DNA from: Microvirga arsenatis
Lineage (GTDB): Bacteria > Pseudomonadota > Alphaproteobacteria > Rhizobiales > Beijerinckiaceae
DNA length: 64,000 bases
Assembly: GCF_009910705.1 (NCBI RefSeq)
Contig: NZ_JAAAXJ010000001.1
Coordinates: 248,001 to 312,000, forward strand
Direction: 5' to 3'
Under the pieces are notes generated by a model. It made no database searches. It saw only the letters and a program-made list of their open reading frames with translations, and was not told where the DNA came from. Positions 1 through 8,040 of the stretch are shown here, in pieces. The position numbers were made by a program, and so were the translations under genes. Within the stretch, counting starts at the first letter, position 1, and every line of letters starts with the position of its first letter.

Positions 1-34
1 CGGCAAGGCCGAAGCTGGCGATGAGGCGTGGCAT
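1..34 (-). CDS. 5' end of a minus-strand gene running off the window
   Basis: An ATG on the minus strand is preceded by an AGGAGG ribosome binding site 7-12 bases upstream and opens a frame reading MPRLIASFGLA to the window edge. The hydrophobic start could be a signal peptide or membrane segment, but eleven residues are too few to name a family. It is divergent from the metal-dependent hydrolase on the other strand. Confidence 0.45.
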   Translation of the reverse strand, partial: MPRLIASFGLA

Positions 35-79
35 GGCTATCCTCCTGCAGGCTTGATGTTTATTGCTTAGCTTCTTAAA

Positions 80-119
80 GCCCGACCCTGCGTTTTGTTC
101 CTTTGGAACATGGTCGGGC
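80..119. other. Imperfect hairpin containing TGTTCC-TTT-GGAACA
   Basis: The outer arms gcccgacc and ggtcgggc are perfect complements and enclose an inner perfect dyad, TGTTCC-TTT-GGAACA, at 96-110. It lies between the divergent starts of the partial minus-strand gene and the hydrolase. It could be an operator or a structured leader. No U-tract follows, so a terminator is unlikely. Confidence 0.4.
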
Positions 120-164
120 GCAAAAGCCGCTCCATTTCATCTGGCCGAAAACGAGGGACTTTCC

Positions 165-866
165 ATGAAAATCACGTGGTTCGGACATTCCGCCTTCCGG
201 CTCGACTTCGCCGGAAAGGCCGTGCTCATCGATCCCTTCTTCACGGGAAACCCCGCCTTCCAGGGCGACAGGGCGAAGATCGTGGAGGGCGTGTCCCACA
301 TCCTCATCACCCACGGGCACGGGGACCATGTCGGCGACGCCCTCGACATCGCGAAGGCGACCGGAGCCAAGGTGGTCACGAACTTCGAGCTCTGCATGTA
401 CCTGGCCAAGCAGGGGCTCGGGAACTTCGATCCCATGAACACGGGCGGCACCACGGACCAGGGCGGATTCACCGTGACCCTGGTCCGGGCGGACCACTCG
501 GCGGGCCTCGTCGAAATGGACGTGAACTTCCCGCTCGGCAACGCCAACGGGGTGATCGTGAAGGCGCCCGGCGAGCCGACGATCTACCACATGGGCGACA
601 CGGACATCTTCGGCGACATGGCCCTGATCGCCGAGATCCATCAGCCGGACGTGGTGATCGTGCCCATCGGCGACCGCTTCACCATGGGCCCCGAGGTGGC
701 GGCTCTGGCGGTGGAGCGCTACTTCGGCCGCGCGAAGGCGGCCATCCCCTGCCACTACGCCTCCTTCCCGCCGCTGGTGCCCAACGCCGACCGGTTCGTG
801 GCGGCCCTCGACGGCAAGGGCATCCAGGTGGTGGTGCCGCACAAGACGGTGGGCGTGACGGTTTAG
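165..866 (+). CDS. UPF0173-family metal-dependent hydrolase
   Basis: This 233-residue protein belongs to the metallo-beta-lactamase superfamily. It keeps the metal-binding motif HGHGDH (His50, His52, Asp54, His55) after a typical N-terminal strand segment ([11 protein letters not shown]), and later has HMGDTD and PCHYASFP segments that fit the remaining ligands. The length matches the UPF0173 group (about 230 residues), which are cytosolic hydrolases of unknown substrate. The ATG at 165 is chosen because homology begins at MKITWFGHS; an in-frame extension to 63 is open but shows no conserved residues. It is transcribed alone, with a repeat-rich spacer of about 300 bases before gatC. The superfamily is firm; the substrate is unknown. 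Confidence 0.9.
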   Translation: MKITWFGHSAFRLDFAGKAVLIDPFFTGNPAFQGDRAKIVEGVSHILITHGHGDHVGDALDIAKATGAKVVTNFELCMYLAKQGLGNFDPMNTGGTTDQGGFTVTLVRADHSAGLVEMDVNFPLGNANGVIVKAPGEPTIYHMGDTDIFGDMALIAEIHQPDVVIVPIGDRFTMGPEVAALAVERYFGRAKAAIPCHYASFPPLVPNADRFVAALDGKGIQVVVPHKTVGVTV

Positions 867-875
867 GGCCTACCC

Positions 876-1100
876 TCCACGTCATCACCGGCCTTGTGCC
901 GGTGATCCCGATTGCATGAAGCGCCGAGCCTCGCATCATCGGGATGGCCGGGACAGGCCCGGCCATGACGGAGAGGGTGTCATCCCCGGCGAGCGGAGCG
1001 AGGGAAGGGGATCCATAGCGCCAAACGTGCAGGTGGCTTCCCTTCCCCTCCGATGGCTGCGCCATCTCCGGCCGGGAATCACAATGAGGAGCCCACATCC
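876..1100. repeat. Intergenic palindromic repeats, including an inverted fragment of the 15.3/20.6 kb element
   Basis: This fills the spacer between the hydrolase and gatC. Bases around 880-985 (catcaccggccttgtgccgg ... ccgggacaggcccggccatg) are the reverse complement of the core of the repeats at 15299-15523 and 20640-20862. A second palindromic stretch follows (atccccggcgagcggagcga ... ggaaggggatcc). No gene is seen here. Confidence 0.7.
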
Positions 1101-1104
1101 GCCG

Positions 1105-1134
1105 TTGCCCCCCGGCGCGGGCGGGTGCTATAGC
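1105..1134 (+). promoter_or_regulatory. Candidate sigma-70-type promoter for gatC-gatA
   Basis: TTGCCC at 1105-1110 and TATAGC at 1129-1134 are separated by 18 bases, and the -10 element lies about 36 bases upstream of the gatC start. The -10 is good and the -35 is moderate. Confidence 0.45.
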
Positions 1135-1169
1135 CCGCGCCAGCAGATATCCAAGGGGTATGACCATCC

Positions 1170-1457
1170 ATGTCGGTCGATGAGAAAACGGTCCGCCGCA
1201 TCGCCCATCTGGCGCGCATTGCCGTGACGGATGAGGAGGTGCCCCATCTCCAGGGCGAGCTCAACGCCATCCTCTCCTTCGTCGAGCAGCTCAACGAGGT
1301 TGACGTGGAGGGCGTCGAGCCCATGACCTCCGTCACCCCCATGGTCATGAAGAAGCGCCAGGACGGCGTCACCGACGGCGGCTATCCGGAGAAGATCGTC
1401 CGGAACGCTCCCGCCACGGAAGACAACTTCTTCCTCGTGCCCAAAGTCGTTGAATAG
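1170..1457 (+). CDS. gatC: Aspartyl/glutamyl-tRNA amidotransferase subunit C
   Basis: This 95-residue protein is the small structural subunit of the GatCAB complex, which amidates Asp-tRNA(Asn) and/or Glu-tRNA(Gln). It wraps around GatA and stabilises it. Family marks are the N-terminal [12 protein letters not shown] helix, a central [22 protein letters not shown] stretch, and the C-terminal region with FLVPKVVE. The length is typical. gatA follows after a 114-base gap filled almost entirely by a palindromic repeat, an unusual insertion for genes whose products are stoichiometric partners. Confidence 0.96.
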   Translation: MSVDEKTVRRIAHLARIAVTDEEVPHLQGELNAILSFVEQLNEVDVEGVEPMTSVTPMVMKKRQDGVTDGGYPEKIVRNAPATEDNFFLVPKVVE

Positions 1458-1460
1458 CAA

Positions 1461-1560
1461 CGTCATCCCGGCCGCAGCGCCTGCGGAGAGCCGGGATCGC
1501 CAAAACCAGTATCGCTTCCAGACGATCCCGGATCGCTGCAGGGCAGCGTCCGGGATGACG
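1461..1560. repeat. Palindromic 'shell' repeat inside the gatC-gatA spacer
   Basis: A 100-base element begins cgtcatcccg and ends cgggatgacg, which are exact reverse complements. Internal sub-arms (gccgggatcg, cgatcccgga) also pair. The same outer sequence encloses larger composite elements at 14062, 18351 and 20579. It starts three bases after the gatC stop and ends twelve bases before the gatA start, so it would be transcribed within the operon. Confidence 0.85.
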
Positions 1561-1571
1561 AGGATGATCCA

Positions 1572-3086
1572 GTGACCGAACTGACCCATCTCACGATTGC
1601 CGAGGCCCGCGACGGCCTGAAGGCCAAGTCCTTCTCCGCGACCGAGCTCGCCCAGGCCCATGTGGAGGCCATCGAGAAGGCGAGAGCGCTCAACGCCTAT
1701 GTGCTCGAGACGCCCGAGAAGGCGCTCGCCATGGCCAGGGCTTCCGACGAGAGGATCGCCAGGGGCGAGGCTCGCGCCCTCGAGGGCATACCGCTCGGCA
1801 TCAAGGACCTGTTCTGCACGGAGGGCGTGGTCTCCACCGCCGGCTCGAAGATCCTCGCCAACTTCAACCCGCCCTACGAATCCACCGTCACCAAGAATCT
1901 CTGGGACGACGGCGCGGTGATGCTCGGCAAGCTCAACATGGACGAGTTCGCCATGGGCTCCTCCAACGAGACCAGCGCCTTCGGCCCCGTCGTGTCGCCC
2001 TGGCGGCGCGAGGGCTCGAACGTGAGCGCGGGCGCCTCCGGCCAGGTCGAGGGCACGCATCTGGTTCCCGGCGGCTCCTCGGGCGGCTCGGCGGCGGCCG
2101 TCGCTGCCCATCTTTGCCTCGGCGCCACCGCCACCGACACGGGCGGCTCCATCCGCCAGCCGGCGGCCTTCACCGGCACGGTCGGCATCAAGCCGACCTA
2201 CGGGCGCGTCTCCCGCTGGGGCACGGTGGCCTTCGCCTCCTCCCTCGATCAGGCAGGCCCCATCACCCGCACCGTGCGCGACTCGGCCATCATGCTGCGC
2301 TCCATGGCGAGCCCCGACCCGAAGGACACCACCTGCGTGGATCTGCCGGTGCCGGATTACGAGGCGGCCGTCTCCCGCGGCGTGAAGGGGCTGAAGATCG
2401 GCATTCCGAAGGAATACCGGATCGACGGCATGTCGCCCGAGATCGAGAAGCTTTGGCACCAGGGCGCCGAATGGCTGCGGGCTGCCGGCGCCGAGATCGT
2501 CGAGGTGTCGCTGCCGCATACCAAGTATGCGCTCCCGGCCTATTACATCGTGGCCCCCGCCGAGGCCTCCTCGAACCTCGCCCGCTACGACGGCGTGCGC
2601 TACGGCCTGCGCGAGAACGGCCGGGACATCGTCGATCTCTACGAGAAGACCCGCGCCGCCGGCTTCGGCCGCGAGGTCAAGCGCCGCATCATGATCGGCA
2701 CCTATGTGCTCTCGGCGGGCTATTACGACGCCTATTACGTTCGGGCCCAGAAGCTGCGCACCCTGATCAAGCGCGACTTCGAGGAAGTCTATGCTAAAGG
2801 AATTCACGCCATCCTGACACCGGCCACCCCGTCCGCCGCCTTCGGCATCGGCGAGAAGGGCTCGGGCGATCCGGTCGAGATGTACCTCAACGACATCTTC
2901 ACCGTGACCGTGAACATGGCCGGCCTGCCGGGCATCGCCGTGCCGGCCGGCCTGGACGCCCAGGGCCTGCCGCTCGGCCTCCAGCTCATCGGCCGCGCCT
3001 TCGACGAGGAGACCCTCTTCGCCGCAGGCCAGGTGATCGAGGATTCCGCCGGCCGCATCAAGCTGCCCCAGGCCTGGTGGGCGTGA
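1572..3086 (+). CDS. gatA: Aspartyl/glutamyl-tRNA amidotransferase subunit A
   Basis: This 504-residue amidase-signature subunit releases ammonia from glutamine for GatB. The Ser-cisSer-Lys triad is complete: Lys78 in [10 protein letters not shown], cis-Ser169 in [10 protein letters not shown] and nucleophile Ser193 in DTGGSIRQP. The start is GTG at 1572, chosen because [16 protein letters not shown] aligns with the family N-terminus. The Lys-to-cisSer spacing is 91 residues. In the S. aureus enzyme (Lys79, Ser154) it is 75, so there is an insertion of about 16 residues near positions 149-164 ([15 protein letters not shown]). The active-site sequence is otherwise standard. The stop overlaps the next gene's start. 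Confidence 0.97.
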   Translation: MTELTHLTIAEARDGLKAKSFSATELAQAHVEAIEKARALNAYVLETPEKALAMARASDERIARGEARALEGIPLGIKDLFCTEGVVSTAGSKILANFNPPYESTVTKNLWDDGAVMLGKLNMDEFAMGSSNETSAFGPVVSPWRREGSNVSAGASGQVEGTHLVPGGSSGGSAAAVAAHLCLGATATDTGGSIRQPAAFTGTVGIKPTYGRVSRWGTVAFASSLDQAGPITRTVRDSAIMLRSMASPDPKDTTCVDLPVPDYEAAVSRGVKGLKIGIPKEYRIDGMSPEIEKLWHQGAEWLRAAGAEIVEVSLPHTKYALPAYYIVAPAEASSNLARYDGVRYGLRENGRDIVDLYEKTRAAGFGREVKRRIMIGTYVLSAGYYDAYYVRAQKLRTLIKRDFEEVYAKGIHAILTPATPSAAFGIGEKGSGDPVEMYLNDIFTVTVNMAGLPGIAVPAGLDAQGLPLGLQLIGRAFDEETLFAAGQVIEDSAGRIKLPQAWWA

Positions 3087-3391
3087 GCGGCGTGGGTCCG
3101 ACCGTCCCCGTCGTCACCCTCTGGGACTGGCTGCCCGCGGCCTTCGATCCGGTCCTGATCCTCATCGCGGTCTGGCTCGGCTGGAAGGCCGACCAGTTCG
3201 GCAAGGTCCTGATCGTCGCGCTCGCCGCCTTCGGCGGATCCGTCCTCGTGTCGTGGACCGTCAGCGGCTTAGGGCTGCCCTGGGTCGCCCCGGTGCGCTC
3301 GGACGGGCTGACGCTCTTCCCCGTCCGCTGGATCGCCGCCATGCTCTGGGCCAGCGGCGCCTATGCCGCGAAGAGGCTCGCGAGAGGCTAG
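3083..3391 (+). CDS. Small uncharacterised membrane protein coupled to gatA
   Basis: This hydrophobic protein of 102 residues appears to have three membrane segments (around [29 protein letters not shown] and [13 protein letters not shown]) and a basic C-terminus (AKRLARG). The GTG at 3083 overlaps the gatA stop as GTGA, a typical translational-coupling arrangement; a GTG at 3077 is the alternative start. I do not recognise the family. Its position suggests co-transcription with gatA but not necessarily a shared function. Its TAG stop overlaps the stop of the convergent gene (shared CTAG). Confidence 0.75.
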   Translation: MSGVGPTVPVVTLWDWLPAAFDPVLILIAVWLGWKADQFGKVLIVALAAFGGSVLVSWTVSGLGLPWVAPVRSDGLTLFPVRWIAAMLWASGAYAAKRLARG

Positions 3392-3915
3392 GTCTCGGCG
3401 AGCCCCGCGCCGGAACCGGCCGGGTTGCCGAGGGCGGTGGCGATTTCGGCGAGCGTCGCCTTCTCGGCATCGCTGACCGCAATGCCGCCGAAGCCGAGGA
3501 ATCCGCCTTCCTTGCCGGCCTCCGCCGATTTCTGCGCCACGCTCCACAGCCAGGATTTGAAAGCGGCCGCCTCGTCGGGCGCCTTGGCGTCGAGCAGGCT
3601 CGAGATCGCGTGCAGTTCCTCGATGGCCTTGCGCTTCACGTCGGCAAACTGGCTGCCCTTGAACTGGCTCTGGAACGACTCGCGCACGGCATTGCGCGTC
3701 TCGGCGTTGGTGATGTCGTCGGCCACGGCCTTCACGAGGGGCGTGGCCTGGGCGTCCTGTTTGGCCTCGAGCAGGGCCCAGCCGCTCGACATGGATTCCT
3801 GCAGCAGGCTCCACAGCCCGCCCGGATCCGCCGCGGTGATCGCCATGCTGGCCACCACGGGGCTCGCGACGAGGCGGGACCATTCCTCAGGGGTGAAGTT
3901 CGACTTGCTCGCCAT
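3388..3915 (-). CDS. Hypothetical cytoplasmic protein, 175 residues
   Basis: The protein has no signal peptide or membrane segment and is largely helical and acidic. The start is ATG at 3915, preceded by AGGAG about nine bases upstream; the frame stays open further upstream only as low-complexity GC-rich sequence. Notable segments are FTPEEWSRLVASPVVASMAITAADPGG (a predicted N-terminal helix pair) and a glycine-rich GKEGGFLGFGG loop before the last helix. I cannot assign a family. It converges with the small membrane protein, and their stop codons share the bases CTAG. Confidence 0.8.
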   Translation of the reverse strand: MASKSNFTPEEWSRLVASPVVASMAITAADPGGLWSLLQESMSSGWALLEAKQDAQATPLVKAVADDITNAETRNAVRESFQSQFKGSQFADVKRKAIEELHAISSLLDAKAPDEAAAFKSWLWSVAQKSAEAGKEGGFLGFGGIAVSDAEKATLAEIATALGNPAGSGAGLAET

Positions 3916-4010
3916 CTCGGGCTCCTGACGTGCGGGCGGCTGGAAGGGCTCGTGCAAGCGTAACCGCTCACGAGTCCGCCGGGTTCCTTGCGCAGGCGGG
4001 GAGCGCGGGG

Positions 4011-4046
4011 CCAAAAGGAATGGGCCCGACCATGAGGTCAGGCCCA
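4011..4046 (-). terminator. Intrinsic terminator downstream of the minus-strand membrane-anchored gene
   Basis: The arms tgggcccgacc (4021-4031) and ggtcaggccca (4036-4046) pair with one mismatch around an atga loop. Read on the minus strand they are followed by ttccttttgg, a T-rich tract. The terminator would end the transcript of the gene at 4076-4396. Confidence 0.75.
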
Positions 4047-4075
4047 TCCTGCGCAGTGTGACGCGAGACGTTTCG

Positions 4076-4396
4076 TTACTGCTGCGGGGCCGGGGTGGCC
4101 GGAGCGGCCGGAGCCGGAGTGGTCGGGCGAGCCGGAGCCGAGGTCGAGCCGCCAGCAGCGCCCGAGCCGGTCGTGCCGGTGCTCGGCGAAGAGCTCTGCG
4201 TCTGGCCGGCCGTGCTGCCGGTCGTGCTCGGCTCGTTGCTGCCGCCATCGTAGAACAGGAAGGCGAGCAGACCCAGCGCGATAACAAGACCGCCGATCAC
4301 GTAAGCAAGAGTGTTCGAGCCACGGCTCGAGTTATCGTAGACATTCGTCTCGCGATTGTAGACGTTGGGTTCGCGATCCATGGGATCCATAGCCAT
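4076..4396 (-). CDS. Small membrane-anchored protein with Ser/Thr/Pro/Ala-rich tail
   Basis: This 106-residue protein has a short polar N-terminus containing a repeated NVYN/NVYD element, one strong membrane segment (LAYVIGGLVIALGLLAFLF, about residues 30-48), and a low-complexity tail of Ser/Gly/Thr then Pro/Ala (APARPTTPAPAAPATPAPQQ). An N-in topology would put the tail in the periplasm. Function is unknown. It is divergent from gatB across a 222-base spacer that is AT-richer than its surroundings and probably holds both promoters. A clear intrinsic terminator follows it. Confidence 0.8.
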   Translation of the reverse strand: MAMDPMDREPNVYNRETNVYDNSSRGSNTLAYVIGGLVIALGLLAFLFYDGGSNEPSTTGSTAGQTQSSSPSTGTTGSGAAGGSTSAPARPTTPAPAAPATPAPQQ

Positions 4397-4618
4397 TTTC
4401 GAAGCTCCTTGACCGTTTTACCTCCCGTTCAACGCCGAACGTCGGGAGCGGTTTCATCGGAGCGTGGCAATTATTGTCGATATCTGTGCATAAATTGGTT
4501 CTCATCTTAACAATTGAGTCATCATTCTGAACGTCCATTCATCTTGAGGGGGGTTGACCCGTTCAAGCGCCGCTCGTACTCCGGGCTTCAAACGGCGAGA
4601 AATAAAGGCGCAAGGCTC

Positions 4619-6094
4619 ATGAACGCTCCGGTCAACCCCAAGAAGCTTATCAAAGGCGCGACAGGCGACTGGGAGATCGTCATCGGCATGGAGATCCATG
4701 CCCAGGTGACGAGCCAAGCCAAGCTGTTCTCCGGCGCCTCGACGGCCTTCGGCGGCGACCCGAACAGCCACGTTTCCCTGGTGGACGCGGCCATGCCCGG
4801 CATGCTGCCCGTGATCAACGAGGAATGCGTGCGCCAGGCCATCCGCACGGGGCTGGGCCTCAAGGCGCAGATCAATCTGCGCAGCACCTTCGACCGCAAG
4901 AACTACTTCTACCCGGACCTGCCGCAGGGCTACCAGATCAGCCAGTACAAGAGCCCCATCGTGGGCGAGGGCGAGGTGATCGTGGACGTGCCGGAGACCG
5001 GCGAGACGATCACCGTGCGCATCGAGCGCCTGCATCTCGAGCAGGATGCGGGCAAGTCGATCCACGACCTGCACCCGACCATGAGCTTCGTCGATCTCAA
5101 CCGCTCCGGCGTGGCCCTGATGGAGATCGTGTCGAAGCCGGACCTGCGCTCGGCGGACGAAGCCCGCGCCTATGTGACCAAGCTGCGCACGATCCTGCGC
5201 TATCTCGGCACCTGCGACGGCGACATGGAGAAGGGCAACCTCCGCGCCGACGTGAACGTCTCCGTGCGCCGCCCGGGCGAGGAGTTCGGCACCCGCTGCG
5301 AGATCAAGAACGTCAACTCCATCCGCTTCATCGGCCAGGCCATCGAGTACGAGGCGCGCCGCCAGATCGCGATCCTGGAGGACGGCGGCACGATCGAGCA
5401 GGAAACCCGCCTCTACGATCCGGGCAAGGGCGAGACCCGCTCCATGCGCTCCAAGGAAGAGGCGCACGATTACCGCTACTTCCCGGATCCGGACCTGCTG
5501 CCGCTCGAGTTCGACCAGGCCTATGTGGACGAGCTGGCGCGCCACCTGCCGGAGCTGCCCGACGAGAAGAAGGCCCGCTTCATGGCCGATTACGGCCTCA
5601 CGCCCTATGATGCGGGCGTGCTGGTGGCCGAGCGCGCCTCCGCCGACTTCTTCGAGGAGGTGGCGAAGGGCCGCGACGGCAAGGCCGCCGCAAACTGGAT
5701 CATCAACGAGCTCTTCGGCCGCCTGAACAAGGAAGGCAAGGACATCTCCGCCTCGCCGGTTTCGGCCGCGCAGCTCGGCGCCATCATCGACCTCATCGGC
5801 GAGGGGGTGATCTCCGGCAAGATCGCCAAGGACCTGTTCGAGATCGTCTTCACGGAAGGCGGCGACCCGCGCGAGATCGTCGAGAAGCGCGGCATGAAGC
5901 AGGTGACCGATACGGGAGCCATCGAGAAGGCCGTGGACGAGATCATCGCCGCCAATCCCGACAAGGTGGAGCAGGCGAAGGCGAAGCCCACGCTCCTCGG
6001 CTGGTTCGTCGGCCAGACCATGAAGGCCACCGGCGGCAAGGCCAACCCGCAGGCCCTCAACGAGATCCTCAAGAAGAAGCTCGGGATCGAGTGA
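4619..6094 (+). CDS. gatB: Aspartyl/glutamyl-tRNA amidotransferase subunit B
   Basis: This 491-residue subunit binds and phosphorylates the misacylated tRNA, then amidates it with ammonia channelled from GatA. Family motifs include [13 protein letters not shown] near the N-terminus, [27 protein letters not shown] and the [11 protein letters not shown] segment of the kinase-like cradle, followed by a C-terminal YqeY-like tail region (PKADT-equivalent [14 protein letters not shown]). The start is ATG at 4619; the frame remains open to 4514 without conserved residues. gatB sits 1.5 kb from gatA with opposing genes between, so it is not in the gatCA transcript and needs its own promoter. Confidence 0.97.
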   Translation: MNAPVNPKKLIKGATGDWEIVIGMEIHAQVTSQAKLFSGASTAFGGDPNSHVSLVDAAMPGMLPVINEECVRQAIRTGLGLKAQINLRSTFDRKNYFYPDLPQGYQISQYKSPIVGEGEVIVDVPETGETITVRIERLHLEQDAGKSIHDLHPTMSFVDLNRSGVALMEIVSKPDLRSADEARAYVTKLRTILRYLGTCDGDMEKGNLRADVNVSVRRPGEEFGTRCEIKNVNSIRFIGQAIEYEARRQIAILEDGGTIEQETRLYDPGKGETRSMRSKEEAHDYRYFPDPDLLPLEFDQAYVDELARHLPELPDEKKARFMADYGLTPYDAGVLVAERASADFFEEVAKGRDGKAAANWIINELFGRLNKEGKDISASPVSAAQLGAIIDLIGEGVISGKIAKDLFEIVFTEGGDPREIVEKRGMKQVTDTGAIEKAVDEIIAANPDKVEQAKAKPTLLGWFVGQTMKATGGKANPQALNEILKKKLGIE

Positions 6095-6134
6095 TCAGGA
6101 GCCTTCGCGTGGGGCAGCGGCATAGGGACGGCGC

Positions 6135-7319
6135 ATGAGCGCGTGCGGGCGGTCTGGCGGCGCTTCTGCCGTTTCTCCGGGAGCGCCGCACTGGCCGTTC
6201 CTCGACCTGCTGCGCTGCGCCGCCGCCTTCCTCGTGCTGTTCGGGCACACGCGCGGGCTGCTCTTCGCAGGGTTTCAGGACGTCGCCCAGGCTGACCTCG
6301 CGACGAAGGCGTTTTACTTCCTCACCGGCATCCACCGGGAGGGCGTTGCCGTCTTCTTCGCGGTGAGCGGCTTTCTGGTCGGGGGCGCGGCATGGCGCGC
6401 GATCCGCGGCGGGCGGTTCGATCCCAAGTCTTATCTCCTCAGCCGCTTCGTCCGCATCTACCTCGTGCTCCTGCCGGCTCTGGCCCTGACGCTGCTGCTC
6501 GACGGGACCGGACGCGCTCTTCTGACCGATACCCGTTTCTACGGCGAGCGGCCCCTCATGCCCATCGGCCTCACCTCGGAGTGGAACTGGACGCAGATGG
6601 CCTGCAACCTCGCGGCTGTGCAGGGCATCTTCTGCAGGCCGCTCGGGCCAAATCCGCCGCTCTGGTCGCTTGGCTACGAGTGGGTTTTCTATCTCCTGGC
6701 CCCGCTGCTCTTCGGCCTCGTCCTCGCCAAGTGGCCCGTTTTCGTGCGGCTGTGCGCGGCGGCGGTCCTCGTTGCGGGTGTGACCTGGTTGGCCGGGGGC
6801 TTGATGAAGTGGGTGCCGTGGCTCGCGATATGGCTGGCAGGCGCAGCCGCGGCGCAGTCGGCGCGGGGCGGGGCCATGCCCATCGGCATCGGCCTCGGCG
6901 GCATCGGCTTGATCGGCATCGGCCTCGTCGTCTCACGCCTGCAGGTGGTGCCGCCGGTCGTCACCGACCTCGCAGTCGGCCTGGGAACCGCCCTTGCCAT
7001 CGCCAATGCGCGCCTCCTGACCTGGTGTCCGCTCCAGCGGCCCGTGCGTATCGGAGCCGATTTTTCGTACTCGCTCTATCTCATCCATGTGCCGGTGACG
7101 GTCTTTGCCGGAGCCCTCCTCGAGCGGTTCGGCTGGCCGGCGGCGCTGGTCCAGCCCGGCTTCGTCGCTTATGCCGCCTTTGCAGCCCTCGTGGCCGTTG
7201 CGCTCGTCGCGGCGCATCTCTTCGCTCAAGCGACGGAGCGCCACACCGACAGAGTCCGCCGAATCCTCACCGGTCGGCGCCGATCCGCTGCGACCGCTCT
7301 GTCGACGACGATCGGGTGA
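6135..7319 (+). CDS. Acyltransferase 3 family membrane protein
   Basis: This 394-residue integral membrane protein has about ten hydrophobic segments. Acyltransferase-3 proteins O-acetylate or O-acylate polysaccharides, lipids or antibiotics at the cytoplasmic membrane. The N-terminal first helix with LLRCAAAFLVLFGHTRG, the second FFAVSGFLVGG and the conserved arginine region LLSRFVRIYLVLLPAL are family hallmarks. A Gly/Ile-rich low-complexity helix (IGIGLGGIGLIGIGLV) lies near residue 260. The stop is followed 4 bases later by the start of a GNAT gene, suggesting a two-gene transcript. The substrate is unknown. Confidence 0.9.
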   Translation: MSACGRSGGASAVSPGAPHWPFLDLLRCAAAFLVLFGHTRGLLFAGFQDVAQADLATKAFYFLTGIHREGVAVFFAVSGFLVGGAAWRAIRGGRFDPKSYLLSRFVRIYLVLLPALALTLLLDGTGRALLTDTRFYGERPLMPIGLTSEWNWTQMACNLAAVQGIFCRPLGPNPPLWSLGYEWVFYLLAPLLFGLVLAKWPVFVRLCAAAVLVAGVTWLAGGLMKWVPWLAIWLAGAAAAQSARGGAMPIGIGLGGIGLIGIGLVVSRLQVVPPVVTDLAVGLGTALAIANARLLTWCPLQRPVRIGADFSYSLYLIHVPVTVFAGALLERFGWPAALVQPGFVAYAAFAALVAVALVAAHLFAQATERHTDRVRRILTGRRRSAATALSTTIG

Positions 7320-7323
7320 TGAA

Positions 7324-7836
7324 ATGATCCAACACCAGGCTGCGTTGCCCGACGAGCCGAGACATCCTTCGGTGCGCCCCGTTCGCGACGAGGACGCGCA
7401 GGATCTCTTCGGGCTGATCGCGATCTGCTATGCCGAGTATCCCGGCTGCTTCGTCGATCCGCATGGCGAGCTGCCGGATCTCCATGCGCCCAGCACCTCC
7501 TATGCTGAGACTGATGGGGCGTTCTGGGCGGTCGAGGACGAGCGCGGACGCGTCTGCGCCTGCGTGGCCGTGGATTTTCCGGAGGATGGCACGGCCGAAC
7601 TGCACCGGCTCTACGTTCGCCCTGATCAACGCGGACGGGGTCTGGGTTCGCTCCTTGTGCGGCAGGCGGAGAGCCACGCGCTGGCCAAGGGCGCCACGCG
7701 CATGATCCTGTGGTCGGACACGCGCTTCGTCACGGCCCACCGGCTCTACAGGCGGTTGGGATATGTGCAGGAAGGCCGGAGGCAGCTCGAAGACATATCC
7801 CGGTCGGCGGAGTACGGATTCGAGAAGCGGCTTTGA
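7324..7836 (+). CDS. GNAT-family N-acetyltransferase
   Basis: This 170-residue protein has the GNAT fold. Its acetyl-CoA-binding motif A is LYVRPDQRGRGLGSLLV, with the RGRGLG pyrophosphate loop, and motif B is AHRLYRRLGYVQEGR. The start is ATG at 7324, four bases after the acyltransferase stop; the longer open frame back to 7105 overlaps that gene and is not conserved-looking. The N-terminal half has a CYAEYPGCFVD segment and an internal region before a beta-strand ending in VAVDFPEDGTAELH. The acceptor substrate is unknown. Confidence 0.88.
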   Translation: MIQHQAALPDEPRHPSVRPVRDEDAQDLFGLIAICYAEYPGCFVDPHGELPDLHAPSTSYAETDGAFWAVEDERGRVCACVAVDFPEDGTAELHRLYVRPDQRGRGLGSLLVRQAESHALAKGATRMILWSDTRFVTAHRLYRRLGYVQEGRRQLEDISRSAEYGFEKRL

Positions 7837-8040
7837 TTTCGAGAGCCGCAGATACACGTTGCACTGCCATTTCGGGATTGCTCAGGCGGAGGGCGACGCG
7901 GAAGGCCGCGCCAAAGGCGTCGCAATTCATGGGCACGACGTCCCAAGGGATGCGAACATCCTCGCCCCTCATTTTGCACTTTCAGTGGTTATGGAGGCCG
8001 GGCTCCGCTGAAAGCCCTAACATGACAATCAAGATGGGCA

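Noticed and set aside
63..164. N-terminal extension of the metal-dependent hydrolase
   Set aside because: The extension lies over the nested dyad and has no conserved residues; the family starts at MKITWFGHS.
1128..2807. Long opposite-strand open frames over gatA and similar frames over gatB, argS, maeB and aspS
   Set aside because: They mirror the codon bias of the true genes, have His/Val/Leu/Arg-rich translations without domains, and lack ribosome binding sites.
7105..7323. 73-residue extension of the GNAT protein
   Set aside because: It overlaps the acyltransferase gene in another frame and contains low-complexity Ser/Arg typical of a shadow frame.
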